DNA of 64,000 nucleotides from Acidobacteriota bacterium (GTDB lineage: Bacteria; Acidobacteriota; Polarisedimenticolia; JACPZX01), in NCBI GenBank assembly GCA_016195325.1, contig JACPZX010000023.1, positions 62,001-126,000 of the forward strand, given 5' to 3'. Below, one piece after another: positions 15,905 to 24,269 of the stretch. Under the pieces are notes generated by a model, which saw nothing but the letters and a program-made list of their open reading frames with translations, ran no database searches and was not told where the DNA came from. Position 1 is the first letter of the stretch; the number at the start of each line of letters is the position of its first letter. The position numbers and the translations under genes are program-made.

Positions 15905-16342
15905 GTGGAGGCCAGGCGATTCACGGTCGTGCAGGCCAACGAGGCCCTGCCGGCCCTGCGCGACATCGTGGGGACGATCCAGGATCGCCTGACGTGGCTC
16001 GGGGCGCACAAGCCCGAGTTTCGTTACGCCGTCAGGGAGATGAAGATCCTCCTCGACGCGCCCGTCTCGCCGGACTATTTCGAGAGGCTTCTCGAGATCA
16101 AGGCGGCGCTCGGCGAGGTCGACTCGATGGGATGCCAGATCAAGGACGTCCGCGCGGGGCTGGTCGATTTCCCGGCGCGCCTCTACGGGAAGGAGGTCCT
16201 TCTCTGCTGGAAGGTCGGCGAGGATTCGGTCGCGTACTACCACGATCTCGAGTCGGGGTACTCCGGCCGCCGGCCGATCCCCGACGAGGCGCGCGGCCCC
16301 GAGGGCGCCACCGAGGGGCCGTCGGAGAAGAATCATAGCTAG
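15905..16342 (+). CDS. DUF2203 family protein
   Basis: This 145-residue protein matches DUF2203. It begins RRFTVVQANEALPALRDIV, has a central helical region and ends with a conserved segment (LLCWKVGEDSVAYYHDLESG). Its function is unknown. I prefer the GTG at 15905 to the earlier GTG at 15869 and ATG at 15881. A strong AGGGGAGA lies 5-6 nt upstream, and family members begin with this (R)RFFTL-like segment. It sits between iscA and a reductase in a continuous transcription unit, which hints at a link to redox or Fe-S metabolism. Confidence 0.8.
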   Translation: MEARRFTVVQANEALPALRDIVGTIQDRLTWLGAHKPEFRYAVREMKILLDAPVSPDYFERLLEIKAALGEVDSMGCQIKDVRAGLVDFPARLYGKEVLLCWKVGEDSVAYYHDLESGYSGRRPIPDEARGPEGATEGPSEKNHS

Positions 16343-17153
16343 CCCGGCGGAGATCCCGGGGCGCCGCGAGGCCGAGGCCGAGATCGAGGCCACCGCGCCG
16401 CCCGGCTCCGCCCGCCTCCGGGGGAAGATAGCGCTGGTCACGGGCGGTGGCTCCGGCATCGGCCGGGCCGTCGCAGAACTCTTCGCGCGCGAAGGGGCGA
16501 GGATCGTCGTCGCCGGGCGCCGCGCCGAGCCGCTCCAGGAGGTCGTTGGCCAGATTCGGCGCGACGGCGGCGTCGCCACGTTCACGCGCGGCGATGTGAC
16601 CAGGGGCGACCGCGTCGAGCTCCTCGTGCAGGGAGCGATCTACAATTTCGGCGGGCTCGACATCCTGGTGAACGCGGCCGGGGCCCGGGAGCCCGGGACC
16701 ATCCTCGAGACCGACGAGAAGCGATGGGATCGGATGATCCAGGCCAACCTCAAGGGCCCGTACATGGTCTCGCGGCTGGCCGTGATCCCGATGAGGGCCC
16801 GCGGAGGCGGCAGCATCGTCAACGTCGCCTCGTCGGCGGCGATCCACGGGGCGCGGGGCGCCTCCGCGTACGCGGCCGCGAAGGGGGGGCTCGTCGCCTT
16901 GACGAAGAGCATGGCGCTCGACTTCGCGCAGGATCGGATCCGCGTCAACGCCGTCTGCCCGGGGCTCGTCGCGTCGCCGTCGTCTCCGGTGGCGCCGCAG
17001 GCGGGGGACGGCGGCGCGCTCCCCGAGGCGCCGCTGGGGCGCGCGGGGACTCCCGAGGACGTCGCGCGGCTCGCGCTCTACCTGGCCTCGGACGAATCGG
17101 CCTGGGTGACCGGGGCCGTCATCTCCGTGGACGGCGGCCAATCGTCTCGTTGA
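16335..17153 (+). CDS. Short-chain dehydrogenase/reductase with non-canonical start
   Basis: The frame encodes a complete classical SDR of about 272 residues: nucleotide loop LVTGGGSGIGRA, NAAG, catalytic Ser in NVASSAA and Tyr-x3-Lys in SAYAAAKGG. No ATG, GTG or TTG exists in frame before or within the first part of the fold. The first one, GTG at 16596, would delete the NAD(P)-binding motif. The best candidates are ATA at 16335 or ATC at 16332, both just after a GGAG (16324-16327) and overlapping the DUF2203 stop. The end is secure, the exact start is not. The substrate is unknown. Confidence 0.8.
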   Translation: MASPAEIPGRREAEAEIEATAPPGSARLRGKIALVTGGGSGIGRAVAELFAREGARIVVAGRRAEPLQEVVGQIRRDGGVATFTRGDVTRGDRVELLVQGAIYNFGGLDILVNAAGAREPGTILETDEKRWDRMIQANLKGPYMVSRLAVIPMRARGGGSIVNVASSAAIHGARGASAYAAAKGGLVALTKSMALDFAQDRIRVNAVCPGLVASPSSPVAPQAGDGGALPEAPLGRAGTPEDVARLALYLASDESAWVTGAVISVDGGQSSR

Positions 17154-17167
17154 GCGCGGGGAAGCCG

Positions 17168-17467
17168 ATGGACATCGATCTCGATCTGTTCGACCCCTTC
17201 GATCGGCTGATCAAGATATCCGTCCGCGGGAAGGAGACGGAGATCCCCGAGAACAACAGCCTGCTCCGGGGCTTCCAGTACCTGCTGGGCGACGCCATCG
17301 CGTCGGGGCGCTTCTGCTGGAACAACGAGTGCGGCAACTGCGAGATCACCTGCCGCGTCCCGGGCGCGGCGGCGGCGAAAAAGCTCCGCGGCTGCCAGGT
17401 GGTCGCCGAGGAGGGGATGGAGATCGTCGAGCTCTCTCCCGATCTCGACCTCCTTCTCGGCCGGTAG
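17168..17467 (+). CDS. [2Fe-2S] ferredoxin-like protein (Cys-x4-Cys-x2-Cys)
   Basis: This 99-residue beta-grasp ferredoxin has the ligands CWNNECGNC plus a distal Cys in LRGCQVV, the plant-type spacing Cys-x4-Cys-x2-Cys...Cys. The region GRFCWNNECGNC resembles the N-terminal ferredoxin domain of NAD-linked formate dehydrogenase and hydrogenase subunits. I chose the ATG at 17168, preceded by GGGGAAG; a TTG at 17150 is also in frame. It follows the SDR by 14 bp and precedes a second, different ferredoxin. Confidence 0.85.
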   Translation: MDIDLDLFDPFDRLIKISVRGKETEIPENNSLLRGFQYLLGDAIASGRFCWNNECGNCEITCRVPGAAAAKKLRGCQVVAEEGMEIVELSPDLDLLLGR

Positions 17468-17482
17468 ACGGAGACGACGCCG

Positions 17483-17767
17483 ATGCCGAGAGTCAGCTTT
17501 CCTTCGCGGGGGCTGTCGGGAGTGTGCGCGGACGGGGAGTCGATCCTCGAGGCCGTGCGCGCGCTCGGCTACGTCATGGATCACGCCTGCGGCGGGAACG
17601 CCCTGTGCGGGACCTGCTGCGTGCGCGTCGTGAGAGGCGCCCCATCGCTCACCCCCGTCGGCCCCGACGAGGCGGACCGGCTTCTCGATCTGGGCCTCGC
17701 CGGAACTCACCGCCTGGCCTGCCAGGCGAGAATCCAGGGGGACATCGTTGTCGCTCCCGCGATCTGA
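17483..17767 (+). CDS. [2Fe-2S] ferredoxin (Cys-x5-Cys-x2-Cys)
   Basis: This 94-residue adrenodoxin-like ferredoxin has CGGNALCGTC and a distal Cys in RLACQARI, the Cys-x5-Cys-x2-Cys spacing of Isc-type ferredoxins. It sits downstream of iscS-iscU-iscA in one transcription unit, so it is the natural candidate for the electron donor to IscS/IscU that fdx supplies in classical isc operons. The adjacent 99-residue ferredoxin may serve a different partner. It overlaps the HAD gene by 20 bp. Confidence 0.88.
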   Translation: MPRVSFPSRGLSGVCADGESILEAVRALGYVMDHACGGNALCGTCCVRVVRGAPSLTPVGPDEADRLLDLGLAGTHRLACQARIQGDIVVAPAI

Positions 17768-18515
17768 CGGCCTGCGCGCCGTCTCCTTCGACCTGGGCGG
17801 AACGCTCATCAGCGCGTGGCCGGGAGTGGGGGCGATCTACGCCGACGTCTGCCGAGCTCACGACGTGACCGTCTCCGCCGAGGAGTGCCACCGGGGCTTC
17901 GAGGCGGCCTGGGCCCGCCGCGCCGCGCTGGCCGTGCCGGGGCGCGACCGTTTCTCCTCGTTCCCGGGCGGCGAGGACGGATGGTGGGGGGGCGTCGTCG
18001 CCGAGGTTCTCGCCTCGTGCGGCGTCGATCCGGGCCTCGCTCCGGGCGTCGAGGCGTTCCGCGAGGCCTTCGCCTCGCCCGGCGCCTGGAGGATCTACGA
18101 CGACGTCCTCGACGCCCTCGACGCTCTCCGGGCCGCGGGGTACCGCCTCGCGATCCTCTCGAACTGGGACAGCCGGATGACGGGGCTCCTGGAGCGCCTC
18201 TCGCTGACGCCGCGATTCGACGCGCTGCTGTGCTCGGCGGTCGAGGGGATGGAGAAGCCGCATCCGGAGTTCTTCGCGAGGCTCTCTCGAGAGCTCGGCG
18301 TCCCGCCGCCCGAGATTCTCCACATCGGTGACCTCGTGCGGGAGGACTACCTCGGCGCGAGGGCCGCGGGGATGCGCGCGCTCTGGCTCGATCGCCGCGG
18401 GGAAGGGGCGCCGAGTGGCGCGGGGGTCGAGCCCGACGACGTCGTCACGTCGATCGGCGAGGTCGCGCGGCGCCTGACGTCGCCGGCGCGCGCGGCGCTC
18501 GGGGAGGCCTCGTGA
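17748..18515 (+). CDS. HAD-superfamily hydrolase
   Basis: This 255-residue phosphatase-like protein has all four HAD motifs: SFDLGGTL (the second catalytic Asp is replaced by Gly, as in the HDHD3/haloacid dehalogenase-like branch), ILSNWDSR, KPHPEFF and HIGDLVREDY. The helical cap lies at about residues 20-95. The TTG start is within the ferredoxin gene, and the stop overlaps folE by GTGA. It may be a pterin or nucleotide phosphatase, given folE next door. That is inference only. Confidence 0.82.
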   Translation: MSLPRSDGLRAVSFDLGGTLISAWPGVGAIYADVCRAHDVTVSAEECHRGFEAAWARRAALAVPGRDRFSSFPGGEDGWWGGVVAEVLASCGVDPGLAPGVEAFREAFASPGAWRIYDDVLDALDALRAAGYRLAILSNWDSRMTGLLERLSLTPRFDALLCSAVEGMEKPHPEFFARLSRELGVPPPEILHIGDLVREDYLGARAAGMRALWLDRRGEGAPSGAGVEPDDVVTSIGEVARRLTSPARAALGEAS

Positions 18516-19189
18516 CGCCGCGCCGCGCGGCGAAGGTGGTGGGGGCGGACCTCGCCGGGATGGCGCGCGGCATCCGCGAGTTCCTCCGCGCGGCGATCGG
18601 CCGCGCCCTCGAAGGGGAGCTCACCCGGACCCCGGGGCGGGTCGCCCGCGCGTGGAACGACGATCTCCTCGCAGGCTATCGCGAGGACCCGGCCGCCATC
18701 CTGACCCCCCTTCGATCCGAGAGGAGCCGCGATCTCGTGGCGCTCCGGGGGATCGAGTTCGTCTCGACCTGCTCGCACCACCTGCTTCCCTTCCACGGCA
18801 CCGTTCACCTCGCGTACCTGCCCGACGGCCGCATCACGGGGATTTCGAGGCTGCCGAAGCTCGTGCGGTGCCTCTCGCGCCGGCTCCAGATACAGGAAGA
18901 TCTCACCCGCCGGCTCGCCGACGAGCTGGCGCGAGGGCTCCGCCCGCGGGGAGCGGCGTGCGTGATAGAGGCCTCCCACCTGTGCATGTCGGCGCGCGGC
19001 GGGCGCGGGTCGTCGGGGACGGTGGTGACGACCGCCTTCACGGGTGTCTACGAGAGCGACGCGCGGGAGCGCTCGCAGATCGTGTCGCTGCTGCTCGGGC
19101 GCGCGAGGGACGGGCGCGGCGTCAGAGCGGGCGGCCGGTCCCGAAGAGAAGGTACCGCGAGGCGAGCTCGCCGACGATCACGGCGATGA
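18512..19189 (+). CDS. folE: GTP cyclohydrolase I
   Basis: The 225-residue enzyme converts GTP to dihydroneopterin triphosphate, the first step of folate and queuosine synthesis. Zinc ligands are in TCSHHLLPF and ASHLCMSARG. The active-site region GISRLPKLVRCLSRRLQIQE and the C-terminal TTAFTGVY match the family. The GTG start overlaps the HAD stop. The last 25 residues are Arg-rich and overlap the convergent membrane gene by 68 bp. They are probably a read-through tail of no function. A queG gene is also in the window. Confidence 0.93.
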   Translation: MTPRRAAKVVGADLAGMARGIREFLRAAIGRALEGELTRTPGRVARAWNDDLLAGYREDPAAILTPLRSERSRDLVALRGIEFVSTCSHHLLPFHGTVHLAYLPDGRITGISRLPKLVRCLSRRLQIQEDLTRRLADELARGLRPRGAACVIEASHLCMSARGGRGSSGTVVTTAFTGVYESDARERSQIVSLLLGRARDGRGVRAGGRSRREGTARRARRRSRR

Positions 19190-19916
19190 ACCCGATGTAG
19201 AGGATTCCCGTCGCCGATTGCGTGGAGTTGATGCGCGCGGTCCGCCACGCCATCGTCGTCAGGAGCGCGGCGCCCAGGATCCCGAAGAGCAGCCGCTGGA
19301 GCAGGACGACGATCGAGAGCATCTCGCCGCCCCCCTCGAGGCCCCCCTGGAGCCATGGCGCGATCAACCCCGGGCCGTCATGGGCGAGCCCCCACGCCGC
19401 GACGAGCGTCCGGAGCCCCACCGCCGCCATCGAGACGAGGCAGAGCCTCACCAGATGATCGATCGCGAGCCCGGCGATGTTCAGGTAGTAGTGGCCGAGG
19501 ATCATCGCGATGAGGACGCTCCCGAGGAGCCAGGCCGAGCTCACGGCGTCGAGGACGTAGCGCGCGGCGGTCATCCCCCCGGGAGATGCCGCCCCCTTCG
19601 CCAGCGCGGAGGCGTCGAGGACCATGGCGGCGACGGCGCACGACGCAGCGAGCCGGGCGGGTAGACGGGAGCCCTCGACCCTTCCCATGTGCGCGAGGGC
19701 CGCCGAGAGGAGCGCGGCGACGATGGCGAGCCCCCACACGGGAGCCGTCGGCGTGCGCCCCGCCGACTGGAACGACGCCCCGACACCGAGCATGAGGACG
19801 AACGCGCCGAGGCCGGCCACGAAACGGTTGAACGCCATTCCCGTGGCCCGGGCGGGGACCGGGAGGAGACCCAGGAGGCATCCCGCCCCGAGCTGCAGCA
19901 GGAACGTCGCGATCAT
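19122..19916 (-). CDS. Polytopic membrane protein, unknown
   Basis: This is a 264-residue protein with seven or eight helices. I start it at the ATG at 19916, which has GGGAG 6 nt upstream; the frame continues 16 codons further without a ribosome site. A conserved-looking GHYYLNIAGLAIDHL contains two His in or near a helix that could bind haem or quinone, but I cannot assign a family. It diverges from nuoB, which makes a role in the same respiratory module possible. Its 3' end overlaps the convergent folE. Confidence 0.6.
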   Translation of the reverse strand: MIATFLLQLGAGCLLGLLPVPARATGMAFNRFVAGLGAFVLMLGVGASFQSAGRTPTAPVWGLAIVAALLSAALAHMGRVEGSRLPARLAASCAVAAMVLDASALAKGAASPGGMTAARYVLDAVSSAWLLGSVLIAMILGHYYLNIAGLAIDHLVRLCLVSMAAVGLRTLVAAWGLAHDGPGLIAPWLQGGLEGGGEMLSIVVLLQRLLFGILGAALLTTMAWRTARINSTQSATGILYIGFIAVIVGELASRYLLFGTGRPL

Positions 19917-20108
19917 CGATGTCTCCCGGCCCGCGCCCGCGTTGACGGAGCCGGCACCCGCCACTAGAATCCCGAGCGGGCCGTCGCACTCCGAACGTCG
20001 CCGCGTCGACCGCCGGTTCCTCCGAATCGGGTGCCGACTATAGCATGGTGGGCGCGGGGGCCCTGCCGCGGCGGTGACGCCTCAGGGCCGGCCGCGCTGG
20101 AGATGGAA

Positions 20109-20588
20109 ATGAGCTTCATCGAGAATCGGTTCACTCCCAACATTCTCACCACGACGATCGACACCATCTTCAACTGGGCGCGGAAGTCCGCGCTGTGGCC
20201 GATGTCGTTCGGGCTCGCGTGCTGCGCCATCGAGATGATGGCGGCGGTCGCCTCGCGCTACGACATCGACAGGTTCGGCGCGGGCGTCTACCGCGCGACG
20301 CCTCGCCAGTCCGATCTCATGATCGTCGCCGGGACCGTGACCGAGAAGATGGCGCCCGTCGTGAAGCGGCTCTACGACCAGATGCCCGACCCGAAGTGGG
20401 TCATCTCGATGGGCGCGTGCGCCACGTGCGGCGGCCCCTTCCCCACCTACAGCACGATGCAGGGGGTCGATCGCGCCGTCCCCGTGGACGTGTACATCCC
20501 GGGCTGCCCCCCGCGCCCCGAGGCGCTCCTCCACGGCATCCTGCGGCTCCAGGACAAGATCGACAAGATGACGATCGCGCGCGCGTAG
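20109..20588 (+). CDS. nuoB: NADH-quinone oxidoreductase subunit B (copy 1)
   Basis: This 159-residue subunit carries cluster N2, which reduces quinone in complex I. All four ligand cysteines are present: the tandem pair in LACCAIEMM, one in MGACATCGG and one in GCPPRPEA. An extra Cys in ACATCGG (usually Asn/Ser) is unusual. I chose the ATG at 20109 because GGAG lies 6 nt upstream; the ATG at 20103 has none. A nuoI gene and a second nuoB follow, but no nuoA, C, D or membrane-arm genes are in the window. Confidence 0.93.
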   Translation: MSFIENRFTPNILTTTIDTIFNWARKSALWPMSFGLACCAIEMMAAVASRYDIDRFGAGVYRATPRQSDLMIVAGTVTEKMAPVVKRLYDQMPDPKWVISMGACATCGGPFPTYSTMQGVDRAVPVDVYIPGCPPRPEALLHGILRLQDKIDKMTIARA

Positions 20589-20616
20589 CGCGGGAAGAGA
20601 GCGAGAGGCCTCACCC

Positions 20617-21105
20617 TTGATTGTCGTCAACCGAGAGCAGCCGTTCTGGCATCGCTTCTATCTCACGAGCATCCTCGGCGGGATGTGGATCACGATGCGC
20701 CACTTGCTGCGCCGGCGGTTCACGATGAGGTACCCCGAGACGCGGTTCAAGCCTCCCGCGGGGTACCGCGGCATCCCCGCGCTCGTGAAGGATCAGAACG
20801 GGCGCGAGAAGTGCGTCGCGTGCTACCTCTGCCAGTTCGTCTGCCCGCCCCGGGCCATCACGATCCGCGCGGGCGAGATGCCCGGGAACTCCATCGAGAA
20901 GTACCCGGAGGCGTTCGAGATCAACATGCTCCGCTGCATCTACTGCGGCTACTGCGAGGAGGTCTGCCCGGAGCAGGCGATCTTCCTCGTGAACGACTAC
21001 GAGTTCGCCGGCGGGGACCGCAAGGAGCTGATCTTCGGCAAGGAAAAGCTGTACCAGCTCGGAGGCGTGAGGCCCGATCCGATCCTCAAGTGGGCCAACA
21101 AGTGA
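20617..21105 (+). CDS. nuoI: NADH-quinone oxidoreductase subunit I
   Basis: This 162-residue ferredoxin-like subunit carries clusters N6a and N6b that feed NuoB. The two [4Fe-4S] motifs are [12 protein letters not shown] and [12 protein letters not shown]. The amphipathic N-terminus is typical of NuoI. The start is TTG at 20617, 28 bp after nuoB. It lies between two nuoB copies rather than between nuoH and nuoJ as in a full nuo operon. Confidence 0.94.
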   Translation: MIVVNREQPFWHRFYLTSILGGMWITMRHLLRRRFTMRYPETRFKPPAGYRGIPALVKDQNGREKCVACYLCQFVCPPRAITIRAGEMPGNSIEKYPEAFEINMLRCIYCGYCEEVCPEQAIFLVNDYEFAGGDRKELIFGKEKLYQLGGVRPDPILKWANK

Positions 21106-21115
21106 GGGGCGCCGC

Positions 21116-21652
21116 ATGCTGACGGGAATCCGGGGAGCGAAGACCTCGACCGGCACGGCCGCCGAGGCCGAGTCGCTCCTCGAGCAGGCTCTCCTCACCA
21201 CGCGCCTCGACGCGGTCGTCGCCTGGGCGCGGAAGAACTCCCTCTGGCCGATGCCCCTCGGGACGGCCTGCTGCGCGATCGAGATGATGGCGGTGGCGGG
21301 CCCGCGGTACGACATCGCGCGCTTCGGATCGGAGAGGCTTTCGTTCTCCCCGAGGCAGGCCGACATGATGATCGTCGCCGGCACCGTGACGAAGAAGATG
21401 GCCCCGGCCCTCCGGATGATCTACGACCAGATGCCCGATCCCAAGTGGGTCATCGCGATGGGGGCGTGCGCCTCCTCGGGGGGGATGTTCCACACGTACT
21501 CGACGGTGCAGGGGGTCGATCAGATCGTCCCCGTCGACGTCTACGTCTCGGGGTGCCCGCCGAGGCCGGAGGCGCTCCTCTACGGGCTGATGCTCGTCCA
21601 GGAGAAGATCCGGACGGGCAAAGTCAAGAGCCCGCAGACGGTCGAGGGATGA
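21116..21652 (+). CDS. nuoB: NADH-quinone oxidoreductase subunit B (copy 2)
   Basis: This second NuoB of 178 residues keeps all N2 ligands: [18 protein letters not shown] and GCPPRPEA. It differs from copy 1 in having a longer N-terminus and the usual Ser in GACASSGG. It begins 10 bp after nuoI and overlaps the methyltransferase by ATGA. Two intact copies around one nuoI suggest two complex I variants or a non-canonical module. Recent duplication is unlikely, because the copies differ throughout outside the motifs. Confidence 0.93.
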   Translation: MLTGIRGAKTSTGTAAEAESLLEQALLTTRLDAVVAWARKNSLWPMPLGTACCAIEMMAVAGPRYDIARFGSERLSFSPRQADMMIVAGTVTKKMAPALRMIYDQMPDPKWVIAMGACASSGGMFHTYSTVQGVDQIVPVDVYVSGCPPRPEALLYGLMLVQEKIRTGKVKSPQTVEG

Positions 21653-22833
21653 CGGAGGAGAGCCTCCTCTCCCATCTCGCACGGCGCATTCGACGGAACG
21701 GCCCTCTCACCTTCGCCGGGTTCATGGCGGAGGCCCTCTACCATCCCCGGCACGGCCGCTACAGCCTCCCCTCGCCCCCGATGGGGCCCGAGGGGGACTA
21801 CATCACGAGCCCGGAGGTCGATCCCGCCTTCGGCCGGCTCCTCGCGCGCGCCTTCGCCGAGATGGCCTCGCGGCTCCCGGGAGGCCCCTTCTCGATCGTG
21901 GAGCCCGGCCCCGGCAAGGGGACGCTCTGCCGCGACGTTCTCCTCGCCCTCGAGGACGAGGCCCCGGAGCTCGCCGCGCGCACGGCGTACCACCTCGTCG
22001 AGGAGAGCGCCGCGCTGAGGCGGCAGCAGGAAGCTCTCCTCGGCGCCGCGGGGCTGTCGGAACGCGTCCGCTGGTCGACGTGGAGCGCGCTCCGCCGCCG
22101 GAGCCCGATCCATGGCTGCCTGGTGGCGAACGAGTTCCTCGATGCGCTCCCCGTGCATCTCGTCGAGATGACGGAGGGGCGGCTCCGGGAGATCCACGTC
22201 GGCCTGGACGGCGGCGGAGGTCTGATCGAGATCGCGCGCGAGCCGTCGACCCCCGAGCTCGGGGCGACCTTCGAGGATCTCGGCGTGACCCTCGCGGAGG
22301 GACAGCGCGCCGAGGTGAACCTCCTGGCCCGCCGCTTCGTCTCGGAGGCCGCGGGGCTTCTCCGGCGCGGCTACGCGGTGGTCATCGACTACGGGCACGA
22401 AGCGGCGGATCTCTACTCGGACCGGCACTTTGCCGGAACCCTCGTCGGGTACCGCCGCCATCAGCTCGTCGTCGACCCGCTCGCCGAGCCCGGGGGGCAC
22501 GACCTGACGTCGCACGTCGACTTCACGTCGATCTCCCGCGCCGCTCTCGCGGCAGGCTGGGAGTCCTTCGCGATGACGACGCAGAGGAAGATGCTCATCG
22601 CCCTGGGGCTCGCCGAGATGATCGCCGCTCTGGCGATCGACGCGTCGCCGGACGGCGCGGGCGAGCGAGTGAGGCGGCGGTTCGCGCTCCACTCGCTGAT
22701 GAGCCCGACGGGGATGGGGGAGACGTTCAAGGTCATGATCCTCGCGCGGGGCGCCGAGCTCGACGGGCTCGCGTGCCTTCGGGACCGCATCCTCGATCGC
22801 GACGCGGCGATCCGGAGGGGGGGTGCGGGTTGA
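21649..22833 (+). CDS. SAM-dependent methyltransferase, NDUFAF7/MidA family
   Basis: This 394-residue protein belongs to the DUF185/NDUFAF7 family. The human member methylates an arginine of the 49-kDa subunit (NuoD homologue) during complex I assembly. The family N-terminus [18 protein letters not shown], the [12 protein letters not shown] motif, the SAM loop VEPGPGKGT and [10 protein letters not shown] are all present. It is fused by ATGA to nuoB copy 2, which supports a complex I assembly role in this bacterium. Confidence 0.88.
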   Translation: MTEESLLSHLARRIRRNGPLTFAGFMAEALYHPRHGRYSLPSPPMGPEGDYITSPEVDPAFGRLLARAFAEMASRLPGGPFSIVEPGPGKGTLCRDVLLALEDEAPELAARTAYHLVEESAALRRQQEALLGAAGLSERVRWSTWSALRRRSPIHGCLVANEFLDALPVHLVEMTEGRLREIHVGLDGGGGLIEIAREPSTPELGATFEDLGVTLAEGQRAEVNLLARRFVSEAAGLLRRGYAVVIDYGHEAADLYSDRHFAGTLVGYRRHQLVVDPLAEPGGHDLTSHVDFTSISRAALAAGWESFAMTTQRKMLIALGLAEMIAALAIDASPDGAGERVRRRFALHSLMSPTGMGETFKVMILARGAELDGLACLRDRILDRDAAIRRGGAG

Positions 22834-22901
22834 AGCCGCGGCCGGCGGACAGTACAGTTGAGATCCTGCGGCAGGACGGAACGACGCGGCCTGGAGGAGC
22901 T

Positions 22902-23378
22902 TTGGACGAGAAGGCGAAGAAGAGCGCGCTCCTGATGATCCCGTACGGCCTCTACGTCGTCGGCGTCACGGACGGCAAGACGACGAGCGCGTTCACGGCG
23001 AACTTCGTCTCGCAGTGCTCGTTCCAGCCCCCCCTCCTCATGCTGGGGGTGAATCGCGACGGGCGCGCGCACGCCATCCTCGAGAAGGGGCGCGTCTTCT
23101 CGCTCAACCTTCTCGCGAGCGATCAGAAGGACATCGCGGCCGCCTTCTTCAAGTCGCCCGAGGCCGACGGGACCCGCATCGGCTCCTACGAGTTCGTGCG
23201 CGGCGAGACGGGGGTGCCGCTCCTGATGGACGCTCCGGCGAGCCTCGAGTGCCGCGTCGTGAGCATCCAGCTGGTCGGGGATCACAGCGTGGTCGTCGGC
23301 GAGGTCGTCGGCGCGCTGCAACGGCGCGAGGCGAAGCCTCTCACCATGGAACAGACGGGATGGAAGTATGGGGGATGA
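22902..23378 (+). CDS. Flavin reductase-like (FMN-binding split barrel) protein
   Basis: This 158-residue protein of the flavin reductase-like family has LLMIPYGLYVVGVTDG, TANFVSQCSFQPPLLMLGVN and VFSLNLLASDQ, which line the FMN site. It may reduce flavin or act as an FMN-dependent electron carrier. I chose the TTG at 22902 because GGAGGAG precedes it and the family begins at this point. A TTG at 22830 overlaps the previous stop (TTGA) and would add 24 residues. It overlaps the GAF gene by 11 bp. Confidence 0.82.
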   Translation: MDEKAKKSALLMIPYGLYVVGVTDGKTTSAFTANFVSQCSFQPPLLMLGVNRDGRAHAILEKGRVFSLNLLASDQKDIAAAFFKSPEADGTRIGSYEFVRGETGVPLLMDAPASLECRVVSIQLVGDHSVVVGEVVGALQRREAKPLTMEQTGWKYGG

Positions 23379-23904
23379 GAGGGTGACGGCGGGAATCGAA
23401 GGGCTCGCGGGCATCGTGGCGGCGAGCCTCCGATCGGCGACGGGAGCCTCCGACGCGATTCGCAGGACCGTCGAGGCGATCAAGGCGTCGAACCCTCTCT
23501 TCCACTGGGCCGGGGTCTACCTCCTCGAGGGAACGATGCTCTCGCTGGCCCACGAGATCGGGCATCCGACGCCGCACCGCCTCATCCCGCTCGACAAGGG
23601 GATCTGCGGAGCGGCCGCGCGGGAGGGGGTCACGATCGTCGTCGACGACGTCCACGCCGATCCGCGCTATCTGGCGTGCACCCTGAGGACGCGCTCCGAA
23701 ATCGTCGTGCCCCTCCGCGCGTCGGGGCGCATCCTCGGCGAGATCGACATCGACAGCGACGAGCCCGCCGCCTTCACGAAGGGGGATCGAGCGGCCCTCG
23801 AGAGCGTCTCGGATCTCCTCTCGGCGTTCCTCGACAGGGCGGCATGGACCGACGCGGGGAGCGCCGCGCCGCGTTCGGGGGCCGCGGCCGGGGAGGGGCG
23901 TTGA
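23368..23904 (+). CDS. GAF-domain protein, fRMsr-like
   Basis: This 178-residue single GAF domain resembles free-methionine-(R)-sulfoxide reductase in GVYLLEG, KGICGAA and YLACTLRTRSEIVVPL. Two of the three fRMsr cysteines are recognisable, in KGICG and YLAC. The third, a few residues before KGICG, is missing (HRLIPLDKG). It may be a reductase using two cysteines or a GAF sensor. It overlaps both neighbours, so it is part of the same unit as the Rieske ferredoxin. Confidence 0.7.
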   Translation: MGDERVTAGIEGLAGIVAASLRSATGASDAIRRTVEAIKASNPLFHWAGVYLLEGTMLSLAHEIGHPTPHRLIPLDKGICGAAAREGVTIVVDDVHADPRYLACTLRTRSEIVVPLRASGRILGEIDIDSDEPAAFTKGDRAALESVSDLLSAFLDRAAWTDAGSAAPRSGAAAGEGR

Positions 23905-24269
23905 GGTTCGTCCGCTTCGCGGCGCAGGAGGAGATCCCGCCGGGCGGCAAGAAGTCCCTGCGCATCGGGCTCCGGCACATCGTCGTCTTCAACGTCGCGG
24001 GGCGCCTCTTCGCGATCGAGGACGCCTGCTCGCACATGAAGGCGCCCCTCTCGGCCGGCCGGCTGAAGGGGATGGAGATCACCTGCATGCGGCACGCCTG
24101 GACGTACGACCTCGAGACCGGAAAACGCCTCGGCGGCGAGCCGGGGTGCGTCAGGACCTTCCAGGTCAAGGCCGAGGGAGGAACGATCTTCGTCGATCCG
24201 ACCGTCGCGGAGCCGGCGGGGGCGGACGAGGGAGAGGGTCTCCCGGATGACGTCCCCCCTCCGGCCTGA
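23901..24269 (+). CDS. Rieske-type [2Fe-2S] ferredoxin
   Basis: This 122-residue soluble Rieske ferredoxin has cluster ligands in CSHMKAPLSAG and CMRHAWTYDLETG (Cys-x-His and Cys-x2-His). It lacks the disulfide cysteines of respiratory Rieske proteins, as is usual for low-potential Rieske ferredoxins. The TTG start overlaps the GAF stop by TTGA, with GGGGAGGGG upstream. The last 20 residues are acidic and overlap mobA. It could feed electrons to a Rieske oxygenase or a molybdoenzyme elsewhere. Confidence 0.87.
   Translation: MRFVRFAAQEEIPPGGKKSLRIGLRHIVVFNVAGRLFAIEDACSHMKAPLSAGRLKGMEITCMRHAWTYDLETGKRLGGEPGCVRTFQVKAEGGTIFVDPTVAEPAGADEGEGLPDDVPPPA

Noticed and set aside
17748-17767. A frameshift fusing the ferredoxin and the HAD hydrolase
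   Set aside because: Both proteins have complete domains, and a 20-bp overlap fits the tight packing seen throughout.
19122-19189. folE tail overlapping the convergent membrane gene by 68 bp as a sign of frameshift
   Set aside because: The FolE fold is complete before the overlap and both genes have intact frames. An extended C-terminal tail is enough to explain it.
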